NCBI GenBank assembly: GCA_964503475.1
Contig: CAZCZU010000007.1
Coordinates: forward strand, 15,906-79,905
DNA: 64,000 nucleotides
Origin: CAZCZU01 sp964503475
GTDB taxonomy: Bacteria; Pseudomonadota; Zetaproteobacteria; Mariprofundales; Mariprofundaceae
Direction: 5' to 3'
Both the position numbers and the translations under genes were made by a program. Under the pieces are notes generated by a model that was given only the letters and a program-made list of their open reading frames with translations, was not told the DNA's origin and ran no database searches. Positions 1-8,500 of this stretch are shown here, in pieces; within the stretch, counting starts at the first letter, position 1, and every line of letters starts with the position of its first letter.

Positions 1-1
1 C

Positions 2-418
2 GATCTGCTGGCCGGCTTCAATTTCGGCTGGGCCGGGTGTGCAACCACCGTCAAGGACCAGGCCACGGCCACCGACACCACCGCCAACCTGAGCGGCACC
101 GTGTTCGATACCACAAGCGGCTCGCTGGCCGGCAAGGCAATCGGCGAGCTGAGCACCGGCGAGTTCTTCTATCTGCTCTCGCTGCAGCCGACGACAGCCG
201 ATATTGCCAAGTGGTTCGGGTCGGCGATCCAGCAGGGGAATCCGGAGTGGTACAACAACTACGCCAGCGATTTCCAGGCCCTGACCAACTGCTACAACAT
301 GGCCTTCACCGATCGCCTGCAGGGGCAGAGCGATCCGGACATGTTCTTCTCACCCAGCGAAGAGACCTATGTGCAGGTCACCCTGTTGCCGGGGGCCTAT
401 ACGGTGACGAGTTCATAA
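2..418 (+). CDS. Hypothetical protein, C-terminal part (5' truncated)
   Basis: The frame is open from the left edge of the window to a TAA at 416-418, so only the last 138 residues are visible and the start lies outside. The visible part is polar, rich in Thr, Ser and Gly, has two cysteines, and no membrane segment. An internal ATG at 101 exists, but the same frame reads through upstream codons of the same style, so I take the gene as truncated rather than starting there. A short gap and a strong ribosome site lead to the next gene on the same strand, so it probably belongs to the same transcription unit as the two membrane proteins and the beta-helix protein. I do not recognise the family. 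Confidence 0.6.
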   Translation, partial: DLLAGFNFGWAGCATTVKDQATATDTTANLSGTVFDTTSGSLAGKAIGELSTGEFFYLLSLQPTTADIAKWFGSAIQQGNPEWYNNYASDFQALTNCYNMAFTDRLQGQSDPDMFFSPSEETYVQVTLLPGAYTVTSS

Positions 419-509
419 GCCATTCGCCGGGCAGGGCAGGGGCCGGCATGGCTCCTCTCCTGCCCGTGCGCAGGGTGCTGCCGGGTCATCCGGCTTCGGG
501 GAGGGAGTC

Positions 510-1154
510 ATGCAGGAAAAGCAGATGGCGTGGTACCGGAAACTGTGGTGCAACAATGAGGGCGAGCCTTCGGCCTATCGCATCCTCTTTATCGTGATGT
601 GTCTCTATTCGCTGGCCATTCTGTGGGCAGCATCCCTGAATGGATTGAACAGCGTCACCCTGGACAAGGGCTATCGTCAGTCGCTGAACTGGTCGCTCTA
701 CCCGCTCTTCTGGATGCTGGTGATCCCCTTTGTACGGGTCACCTGGCATGAATTCCTGAATGCATGGGCATCACTGTTCGGCAATGGCGTTATCGATGGC
801 AAAGGCGAGGCGAAGCTGCCTGCAGCCCTTAAAGCGCGATTCGACTGGCACCGGCGTTTTATTCTCATTCCTGTGGCCATCATCCTGGCTGCCGTGGTGA
901 TGAGCCTCGATACCCAGAGGTTGCAGAACGAATACGCCACAAATGCCCTCGCTATCTACCAGGTCAGCGGGGCTAAGGGCGACAAGGTTCAAAAGATTGA
1001 TGCCGAGTCGGACAAGGAGAAGGTCGCATGCCAGGCCGGCGAGTCGGAAGGGGTGCACTACGACTATGACAAGCCGGCCGACAAGCCATTCCGTGAATGT
1101 GAGCCGCTTGCCAAATCCGCGCTTGCCAAGATGAAGGTGAGCGGCCTGGACTGA
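510..1154 (+). CDS. Small membrane protein of unknown function
   Basis: This 214-residue protein has three likely membrane segments at about residues 22-43, 61-79 and 113-132, followed by a charged soluble tail of about 80 residues with two cysteines. The ATG at 510 is preceded by a strong GGGGAGGGAG ribosome site. The next gene starts three bases after the stop, so the two are co-translated. The following protein is also a roughly 215-residue membrane protein, and the two may form a complex; that is inference from size and adjacency only. I recognise no family motif. Codon usage and GC content look like the rest of the window. Confidence 0.7.
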   Translation: MQEKQMAWYRKLWCNNEGEPSAYRILFIVMCLYSLAILWAASLNGLNSVTLDKGYRQSLNWSLYPLFWMLVIPFVRVTWHEFLNAWASLFGNGVIDGKGEAKLPAALKARFDWHRRFILIPVAIILAAVVMSLDTQRLQNEYATNALAIYQVSGAKGDKVQKIDAESDKEKVACQAGESEGVHYDYDKPADKPFRECEPLAKSALAKMKVSGLD

Positions 1155-1157
1155 ACC

Positions 1158-1805
1158 ATGGCCTGGATGCTTGGCAGCGATAAAAAGTCCGCCGGGGACA
1201 ACAACAAGCAGGATCAGAGCGAAAGTGAAGAAGCCATAAAGATCAGCGAGGGAGGCAACGCAATATTCGTCATCTGCGCCTATGTGCAGCAGTTCGTGAT
1301 CATCGTGCTGGGTTTTCTGGCTCTGCTGCAGATCTGGTATCACGTGTGGCTGTTCCATAAGCCGGAGCTGGCCGGGTCGGGGATAGATATCCGCCTCGAT
1401 CCCTTCTCGAAGCTGCACGAGTTCGGCCTGGAGGGGTGGAATCAGGCGATCAACTCGATCTACTGGTGGCTGGCGCTGGCGCTGATGGTGCCGATCGCAT
1501 CGCGTATGTCGCAGCCGGCCGGTGCCGAGCTGGATATCGGCCAGGCGATGCTCAACTGGCTGGTGCCGCTCCTGTTCCTGTCGCCGATGCTGTTCACCGT
1601 CGCCACCCGCCAGAAAAAGATGGGCGGCGTATGGGCGCGGGTGCGGGACGAGGAGGAGCCCTCCCGCATCGATCTCTATCACCGCCAGCTGTTGTGGCCG
1701 CTGGATCGCAACTGGGCCTCCAAGCTCGGCATTGTCCTCGCCTTTGTCATGCTCAGTTATCTGGTCGGTGATGCGATGGCCAATCTCAAGCACATTGTCC
1801 TCTAA
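1158..1805 (+). CDS. Small membrane protein of unknown function
   Basis: A 215-residue protein with a polar, acidic N-terminus (about residues 7-30) and four likely membrane segments near residues 36-66, 100-118, 129-149 and 187-208. A charged Glu/Arg-rich loop lies between segments three and four. The start is three bases after the previous stop with no clear ribosome site, which suggests translational coupling. The next gene, a beta-helix protein, follows after about 40 bases with its own AAAGGAG site. Family unknown. As one of two adjacent membrane proteins of equal size it may anchor or export the product of the next gene, but nothing in the sequence proves that. Confidence 0.7.
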   Translation: MAWMLGSDKKSAGDNNKQDQSESEEAIKISEGGNAIFVICAYVQQFVIIVLGFLALLQIWYHVWLFHKPELAGSGIDIRLDPFSKLHEFGLEGWNQAINSIYWWLALALMVPIASRMSQPAGAELDIGQAMLNWLVPLLFLSPMLFTVATRQKKMGGVWARVRDEEEPSRIDLYHRQLLWPLDRNWASKLGIVLAFVMLSYLVGDAMANLKHIVL

Positions 1806-1846
1806 ACGATAAGCTGGAAAGCCAAAGCAGCCTCAAAGGAGTAAAC

Positions 1847-3373
1847 ATGACCACCAATACAGCCGTTAGCAGCATCGATACCGGAGTGCTGCCCGATGAA
1901 ATCCTCTCCAGTCCCACCTATGCGGGTATCGATACCGATGCATTGCGCCAGCGCTACGACATCAGTGCAGCGATGCTCGATAGCATCCAAGGCGCATCGG
2001 ATGCGGCAGCCGCCCCGGAACCACTGACCGCGAAGAGCTTCTCCGCCATTCCGGCGAATGGCTGGATCATCGAAGCATCGGGCAGCTACAGCATGAGTGG
2101 TGATTGCAGCTGGAGTCCGGCCGCAGTGGGAGCCGCCATCACCATCAGGGGCTCGGATGTGGTGCTCGATTTGGGCGGGCATACGCTCACCGTTGAGCAA
2201 CCTGCCGGCAGCGAAGCCGTAGCCTTTAATGGCATCCATATCGAGAGCAGTTCGAATGTCACGCTGCTTAACGGCACGATCAGCGGGGCGAGCCTTTACG
2301 GCGTGCAGGCGGCATTCTCTGATCAGGTCGGGCTGAGCAAGGTGAACGTAACCGATCTCAGTTATACCAACACGAGTGCAAAGTTCGCCACGCCGAGCGG
2401 CATTTTTATGGGGATGTGTGCCGGTATTCAGATCGACGGCTGTACGGTGAGCGATATCGAGGTCGATTCGGCCGCCTGTTCCGGTGTCCAACTGGTTGCC
2501 TGCTGGCTGGGCTCGGTGAACGACTGCAGCGTCAGCAAGCTGCACAACAGCGATGGATCGGCGCAGGGCTTCAGCTACCTGCTCTGCCAGGGCATCGAAA
2601 CCAGCCATGCCAGCTGCAGCGATTTCAAGACCGATAACAAAGGCGTAACCCCCACCATGGGCCATACCTCGATCGGATTTATCCCGGTCTTTTGCAAGGC
2701 GCTTGGATTCGATGATTGCAGCAGCAGCGATATCACCGGCTGTTGCGATGATGCGCACGGCATGTCCCTGTTTCTGGTCAGGGAGGTGAGCGTCAACAAC
2801 TTTGCCGCCACGGGCATCACCGATGGCCCGCCCCCGTACAACACCGGTGCCAAGGCCACAGGCCTGGAGGTGTATGGCGATCAGATCACGATCAGCAACA
2901 GCCAGGCCAGTAAGATTTATGCGACCGTACCGCAGGATCTGCAGGCGGCCGGATTCAGTCTCTGGGGCGATACGATCACCCTGAAAAATTGCAGCGCCGA
3001 CGATGTGCAGGTGTTCAACAAGGATGGAAAGCCCGATACCTCGCTGGGCTACGGCACGGGCTACGGCTGGGCGCCCGATCCGCGCAAGGCCTTCAACCAT
3101 ACCGTGGCCAGCCATGTGCAATACATCGATTGCAGCACCAGCAACAGCCAGCTCGGTTGCGATACCTGGAATCACAACGACTCCGCCTGGACGGGCTTTA
3201 CGGCCGACAGCTGCGGCCATTGCTGCCTCAATCTGCCGAAAGGGGCGACGCGCACGCTGACCATGAACCGCTGCTCCGAATCGCCAACCGGCAAATTCGA
3301 GTCGGTGACGATCACCAATCAGGCTGCAAACAATACGGTACCAGCCTGCTGCCAGGCGGAATCGGCGGCCTGA
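1847..3373 (+). CDS. Cysteine-rich right-handed beta-helix protein
   Basis: A 508-residue protein. From about residue 60 it shows short repeats of the kind found in right-handed parallel beta-helices (NosD/pectate-lyase-like folds): runs such as DVVLDLGGHTL, NVTLLNGTISGA, QITISNSQASKI and TITLKNCSADDV, each ending in a turn rich in Asn, Gly or Ser. About 20 cysteines are spread through the helix, many in the pattern D-C-S. The N-terminal 60 residues are low-complexity with no signal peptide, which is odd for a fold usually exported. The ATG has an AAAGGAG site five bases upstream. Polysaccharide binding or lyase activity is possible for the fold, but I see no catalytic signature. It ends the upstream gene group; a transposase relic lies about 120 bp downstream. 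Confidence 0.7.
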   Translation: MTTNTAVSSIDTGVLPDEILSSPTYAGIDTDALRQRYDISAAMLDSIQGASDAAAAPEPLTAKSFSAIPANGWIIEASGSYSMSGDCSWSPAAVGAAITIRGSDVVLDLGGHTLTVEQPAGSEAVAFNGIHIESSSNVTLLNGTISGASLYGVQAAFSDQVGLSKVNVTDLSYTNTSAKFATPSGIFMGMCAGIQIDGCTVSDIEVDSAACSGVQLVACWLGSVNDCSVSKLHNSDGSAQGFSYLLCQGIETSHASCSDFKTDNKGVTPTMGHTSIGFIPVFCKALGFDDCSSSDITGCCDDAHGMSLFLVREVSVNNFAATGITDGPPPYNTGAKATGLEVYGDQITISNSQASKIYATVPQDLQAAGFSLWGDTITLKNCSADDVQVFNKDGKPDTSLGYGTGYGWAPDPRKAFNHTVASHVQYIDCSTSNSQLGCDTWNHNDSAWTGFTADSCGHCCLNLPKGATRTLTMNRCSESPTGKFESVTITNQAANNTVPACCQAESAA

Positions 3374-3496
3374 TCGGGGTGGGTCGGATTCGTCCGGTTC
3401 CTGATGGCGGTGTGCCGGTCTAAGCCACGGTGTGGACTACTCTCAAACCAGTGGGTACCTGTAAAGCCCCCCGCGGAGACGGAATAAGAGGTGTTT

Positions 3497-3583
3497 ATGA
3501 GGCGGAGATTTACAGCCGAATTCAAGGCTTAAGCTATCAAGCAGGTGACGGAGCGCGGTTACTTGGTGGGCGAAGGCGTCTAG
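3497..3583 (+). pseudogene. IS3-family transposase OrfA remnant
   Basis: Read from the ATG at 3497, the frame gives MRRRFTAEFKA, a stop, then AIKQVTERGYLVGEGV and a second stop. This is the conserved start of the IS3-family OrfA helix-turn-helix protein (usual form RFTAEFKAEAIKQVTERG) with one nonsense codon and loss of everything after about residue 28. About 65 bp upstream (from about 3430) could be the rest of the left end of the element. The second stop overlaps the stop codon of the convergent hemolysin III gene, so the remainder of the element is gone. It is a scar of past transposition between the beta-helix gene and the next region. Confidence 0.75.
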
Positions 3584-4221
3584 ATCACGTAGCCGAACAC
3601 GGCGATGAAGTGGCAGGTACTGCCACCGAGCACAAACAGGTGCCAGATGCCGTGGGCGTGTGGCATGCGCTTATCGAGGCCGAAAAAGATCGAGCCCAGC
3701 GTATAGATGACACCTCCGGCTACCAGCCATACAAGTCCGGTCGGGGCGAGGGTTGCGGTAAGCTGCGGCCAGGCCACCAACACAATCCAGCCCATGACCA
3801 TATAGATCACCATCTGCATCCAGCGCAGCCCCGAGCGGTGCATCAGATCGAGCAGGATGCCCGCTGCGGCCAGCCCCCAGACGACACCGAACAGTGACCA
3901 GCCCCAGGTGCCGTGCAGTGTGACCAGCATAAAGGGGGTGTAGGTGCCGGCAATCAGCAGGTAGATGGCAAGGTGATCGAGTTTGCAGAACAGCCGTTTG
4001 GCTGTGCCTTGGGCAAGGCCGTGATAAAGGGTAGAGGAGATATAGAGCAACAGCAGGGTACTGCCGAATACGGAGGCGCCGACGATTTTCCAGCCATCGC
4101 CGAACATGGATGCCTTGAGGATGAGGGCGACGCAACCGGCTAGCGCCAGAAGGGCGCCGATAAGATGCGTATAGCCGTTCAGTCGTTCGTTTTGAAACTC
4201 GATTTGAAACATGCAAGCCAC
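3580..4221 (-). CDS. Hemolysin III / PAQR family membrane protein
   Basis: This 213-residue integral membrane protein has about seven hydrophobic segments and the family motifs in order: STLYHG (about residue 64), KLDHLAIYLLIAGTYTP (about 80-97) and HGIWHLFVLGGS near the C-terminus. The His and Asp residues of these motifs form the metal site in the PAQR/TrhA fold. Members are called hemolysin III but their role in bacteria is mostly membrane homeostasis; haemolysis is not implied. The start is either a GTG at 4221 directly after a GGGGGAG site or the ATG at 4212, three codons in. The stop overlaps an IS relic by four bases. It lies against the direction of both flanking gene groups, so it is a separate unit. 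Confidence 0.88.
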   Translation of the reverse strand: MACMFQIEFQNERLNGYTHLIGALLALAGCVALILKASMFGDGWKIVGASVFGSTLLLLYISSTLYHGLAQGTAKRLFCKLDHLAIYLLIAGTYTPFMLVTLHGTWGWSLFGVVWGLAAAGILLDLMHRSGLRWMQMVIYMVMGWIVLVAWPQLTATLAPTGLVWLVAGGVIYTLGSIFFGLDKRMPHAHGIWHLFVLGGSTCHFIAVFGYVI

Positions 4222-4538
4222 ACTCTCCCCCAGTTTAGTCGATTCGGGCCGGTAGAGTTCTGTTTGCAGTTGAAAGGGCGGTAGGGCGGGCTCAGGAGCC
4301 CAGGCTGCTGAAGGGGACTATTCGGTTGCGGCCATGCTTTTTGGTCTGGTAGAGCGCCTTGTCGGCGAAGTCGATCAGCGAGTTCGCCATTTTGATTTCT
4401 CTGGTCGTAAATGTCGGGGTTAATTTCGGGTGTTTTGGCTGCGTGGCAGGTGGTGTCGGGGGATTGTCTGTTTTGTCCGGTTGACGGTGAATCGGAGTTG
4501 TCATGGGATGGCCGCTCTTGGGGAGAGAGGGGCACGCG
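4222..4538. other. Intergenic stretch with gene debris
   Basis: This stretch of about 320 bp between the hemolysin III gene and the outer-membrane barrel gene holds the GGDEF-gene remnant listed separately (4292-4405). The part from 4406 to 4519 has no recognisable gene, but must hold the promoter of the four-gene operon if that operon has its own. A purine-rich ribosome site (GGGAGAGAGGGG) lies at 4520-4531. I see no convincing terminator. Confidence 0.5.
4292..4405 (-). pseudogene. C-terminal remnant of a diguanylate cyclase (GGDEF) gene
   Basis: On the minus strand the last 37 codons before a stop read TREIKMANSLIDFADKALYQ, then TKKHGRNRIVPFSSLGS. This matches the final part of the intact GGDEF protein encoded at 18753-19589 (SREIKTGNELIDCADKALYA, then AKEHGRNRVAPFSHLDT), the conserved end of GGDEF domains. 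The DNA of the two stretches is roughly 70 percent identical by eye, so they are diverged paralogues rather than a fresh duplication. Upstream of the match the frame continues with Pro/Thr-rich sequence unlike a GGDEF domain, and the catalytic motif is absent, so this is a decayed fragment. Confidence 0.75.
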
Positions 4539-5567
4539 ATGGTTTCATTCGGCGGTTATCGGGCACTGCTGCGCCATGCAAAAGGCGCTGTATTTGTCGC
4601 ATCACTTCTAGGCTGTGCAACCTCTCCCGCATTTGCTGCCGAGCCGGATGCCGGCTGGTATGCCGATCTCGATGCCCTCTGGCTGCAAAGGGATCAGGGC
4701 AACAATATTACCCTGGTCGATAATCGCGTCGGTACGACACAGGTCAGCAGCCTGACGACGCACTCCGTAAGCTACAAACTCCGGACGGGCGGCAAGCTGC
4801 GTATCGGCAGACGCTACGACGCGCACAACAGCGTCGAAGCCGCATTCTTTACGGTGCAGAAGTGGAAGGGATCGGCCAGCAACGTGCCGGGTGCCGCGAC
4901 GCCAAGCTCGGCCGCCTCGGTCGGCATTTCCTTGGTGAACATGGCTGTCATCTCCCGCATCGATGCCAACTTCTCCTCGCAGCTCTACAGCGGCGAGATC
5001 AATATGCGCCATACGCTCGACAGCGGCGCGACCTCCTTCCTCGGCGGTATCCGTTATCTGCAGGTGCCCGACAACCTGACTATCCAGGCGGTCGATATCC
5101 CTTCCGGCATTACCGATACGACATCGATTGCCACGCGCAACCAGCTGATTGGCCTGCAGGTGGGCGGCGAGCATGATTTCAACCTGGGTGGTGGCGGCTT
5201 TGTCTTTTCCGCCAAGGGCGGTGTCTTTCTCAATATGAACAAGCAGTCGATGGTCGAGACGACGAATGCACCCAGCCCGCCTTACCTGAACGGCACCCTG
5301 ATCAACTTTGCCGGCAGTCAGAACAGCCTGGCCAGCATGCTGGAGGCCGGGGCCCGCGTCTATTTCAACGTCAACGACCATGTCTCCCTGCAGGGCGGCT
5401 ATCAGCTGATGGCGATCGGCGGCCTGGCCCTGGCGCCGGAGCAGATCGCCCTGCTTGGTAATGCAGCCTTTGTCGGTGCACGGGCGATCAACGGCTCGGC
5501 CGGCACCAACCACAACGGCACGATGTTCCTGCATGGCCTGTACGTGGGAATGAACGTCCGATGGTAG
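4539..5567 (+). CDS. BBP7-like outer-membrane beta-barrel protein
   Basis: From the ATG at 4539 (ribosome site GGGAGAGAGGGG) the product is 342 residues. An earlier in-frame ATG at 4503 lacks a ribosome site. The N-terminus is a signal peptide with a hydrophobic core (AVFVASLLGC) and a likely cleavage after SPAFA. The mature part alternates polar and hydrophobic residues as in beta-barrels, with GGIRYLQVPDNLTI, RNQLIGLQVGGE and the end GLYVGMNVRW; the terminal Trp is typical of barrel proteins. These motifs resemble the BBP7 family of outer-membrane proteins. The stop overlaps the start of the next gene by seven bases. The barrel may be the surface or channel part of the system encoded by this operon. 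Confidence 0.68.
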   Translation: MVSFGGYRALLRHAKGAVFVASLLGCATSPAFAAEPDAGWYADLDALWLQRDQGNNITLVDNRVGTTQVSSLTTHSVSYKLRTGGKLRIGRRYDAHNSVEAAFFTVQKWKGSASNVPGAATPSSAASVGISLVNMAVISRIDANFSSQLYSGEINMRHTLDSGATSFLGGIRYLQVPDNLTIQAVDIPSGITDTTSIATRNQLIGLQVGGEHDFNLGGGGFVFSAKGGVFLNMNKQSMVETTNAPSPPYLNGTLINFAGSQNSLASMLEAGARVYFNVNDHVSLQGGYQLMAIGGLALAPEQIALLGNAAFVGARAINGSAGTNHNGTMFLHGLYVGMNVRW

Positions 5568-8500
5568 CGCCCGGGAGCAGTGCGGAAGCACCGATGCAGC
5601 TCTATCACCAGGGCAGCGGTTGCTATATCACGGCCGCGAAACCGGATGCGCAGACGGCCTTTGTCTACGTGCATCCGCCTCTTGCCGATAACTATCCCGA
5701 CACCCTTCCTTTGACCAAGGTGCTCGCCGCAGGCGTGAACGCGGGAGCGTTCTGCTTCGTGCCGTCGTTCCCGAGCAGTGCCGAGAATTTTGCCGTCGAG
5801 ATCCGCCGCCTCTGCATGGAAGGGCCGAAGGGAAGAATCCATTTCCTGTGGGTCGCCACCCCGGATGCGCCGACCGAATCGGATATCAGGTTCACCGCCA
5901 ATGAAGAGCTCTACCTGCCCATCGCGGCTCCGGTCTCCTTCTCCTGCCGCAATGCCTTCCTGCACCTGCAGTATGGCAAGGGCAGCAATCCTTTTCCGAG
6001 TATCGGCATCAACAGCGAGGGCAACGGCCTCCTGATCCGGGCCAACTCGGCCAGCATCGCGCTGCAGCAGAGTGGAAAGCCTGCGCCGCTGAATGTGCCG
6101 GTCACGGAGATCAACCTGCAGCTGGCCGATGCGGTGCAGGGCATTATGCAGTTTGATGTGGCCCTGAGCGAAGCGGATATCGATGCCCTCGATATCGGGC
6201 TGCGCTATTTCTGGCAGCAGAGCGGCAAGGCGGAGAGCTGCCTTTCGGTGCGTTACCCGCTCTTCGCACTGCCGCAAGGGAGCACCATGCCGCTGCAGGG
6301 CAATTTCGATCCCTGGCACCTGAATGACAGCGCGCGCACCTATTACCAGTTCCTGCCGGGCGATTCGGGCGGTGCACCGCAGTTCGGCAGCTATCTGCGT
6401 ACCCTGCTGGGGCGCGAGCTGAACCTGACGCCGCAGCTTGCCACAGCACCACCGCGCCTGCTTTTCGCCGACAAGCCGGGCACGCCGCCGACGGGCGAGG
6501 AGTCCGTCTATCTGGTGCCGTCCGGCGGCTTCACGCTGGGCATCACCGATGCCGTGACGGGGGGCAGCGATACCTGGCAGGAGCAGCTGCTGTGCGGCCT
6601 CTCCGGTACCGAGTGCCTGAGCCTGAATCCGGCGGCGGATGCGCTCTCCGGCGATACGCTGCAGTTCATCCCGGGGCGGAATGCCTGCACGACGCTGACC
6701 AATGGCACGCCCGGCAAGGGCGATCTCTGCTTTGCCGGGCTGAGTGATACGTACACCACGGCATGGACCATGCTGCTCGCGGGGGCCAAGGCTTCACCGA
6801 GCTGGTATTTCTCCGAGCCGGATGCCTCACCGCTGTTCCAGCATACGGCAACGGATGCCAGCGATGCGGTGACCGATTACCTACCGGTCTCCCAGTCCAA
6901 GCTGCCACTCACGCCGGGTGATGTGGGCAACCCGAACTGTTTCCCGCTCGTGCCCTATGCGGCCAGCCAGGGGGATAGCGGCAGCGCCATCGATGGCAGC
7001 GATATCGCCCGCTTCGAGCAGCAGATTCTCAATCCGCACCGTAAGGGGCTTATTGCCGCCATGGCGAATCCCCCGAGTGCGACACCCGCCGTGGAGGGGC
7101 CGGCCGGCCCGGTCGACGGGACCCTGCTGACGCAGCAGGGCGTGCTGAACAGCTTCAGCAGCGGCATCTGGACGCAGATCGGATTCGCGCAGGTGAATGG
7201 CCAGGAGCTGGCATTTACGTCCTCACAGCCGAAGGCTAAGCCGCCAACACCGCTGCCGCAGGCGCTGCAGAACGCCTTTCTGACCAACCAGCAGTTCCTG
7301 GTGGTCTCGATCGCCAACGATAATCTGGGCACGCTGACCGAGAGCCTCACCATGAGCGGCTGGACCTTCGATCTGAGGCCGCCGGCAACCCAGATGGTCG
7401 GCGATTACCGCAATGTGCTGATCTTCAAATCCGCCCAGGGGACGATCAAGGAGCTGGCCGCTTCGCCGGAGAAGTGGACGGCCTACGATGCCTTCAACGA
7501 CGCGAAGCTGGACCCGAACGGGACCTACCTGTCGCGCTGGATGCTGGAGTACTTCGAGGCGGCCGAGCAGGCCTACAAGGGGGGCAAGGGTGCCACGGCA
7601 TTCGAGAACTTCTGTACCCTGATCAACGATCCGAAGTGGAGCGGCTTTATCGTGCTCAGGGTGGATGTCGATATGGGGGCATTGCCGGCCGAGCTGGCAG
7701 CCCTCACCGCCGGTATCGATATGAGCCGTTTCTATGCCCATCATGTCGGCAACGAGATCACCCGCATCAAGCCCGATATAGCATCCGCGCAGGGATACAT
7801 CCAGAACAGTGCCGTGTTCGGGCTGCTTTACTATACCGATCCGGCCTATGCGCAGGCGACGGCGAGCGGCGGCAGGATGGCGCTGATCCAGAATTCGCCC
7901 GCCACTTACGATTTCACCGTGCTCAGCCTGATTGCCGTGTTCGAGAATGCGGCGCTGGTCACCTTCAGCAGCAAGGTGATGCTGCTGATGAACCGGCTGT
8001 TCGAGGCCTCGGTACTGCAGCAAAACCCGACATCGGACGATCCGCCGGCCACTAATCGCCTGATCCTCGACGGTGCCGTGCAGCAGCACAACGGTGTGGC
8101 GGTCTACTCCTTCGCCACGCCCAAGGACGAGGAGAGCTACTTTTTCCTGGCCGGGGACACGCTGGACAGCATCCGCATCGAGCGGGCGGAGTTCGGTGTG
8201 CGCAGCCAGAGCGGTACGCCGGATAACGGCGGCGAAACGTTCAGGACCCGCTTCAACCTGTGGGGCGATTTCGCTTTCCAGCCCGGCCCGCCGCTGGATA
8301 GCGGCACAGCGAAGACAACGGAGACCTTCGATCTCTTCTCCTACCGCCAGCTCGCATTCTCGACCCTGGCCATCGACATGGATTTTACGCTGAAGCAGTC
8401 GAACGGCGAGGGGAGTGTTTCGGATCGGAGCTTCGCCTTCGACAGCTCCCAGATGACCCTGGATCAGCAGCAGCTGCAGATCGACGACCAGGCCACGGCC

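Noticed and set aside
4539..4700. Lipoprotein signal (LLGC) in the barrel protein
   Set aside because: The Cys is followed by ATSPAFA-AEP, a good signal peptidase I site, and the mature part is a barrel ending in Trp, so an ordinary signal peptide is more likely.
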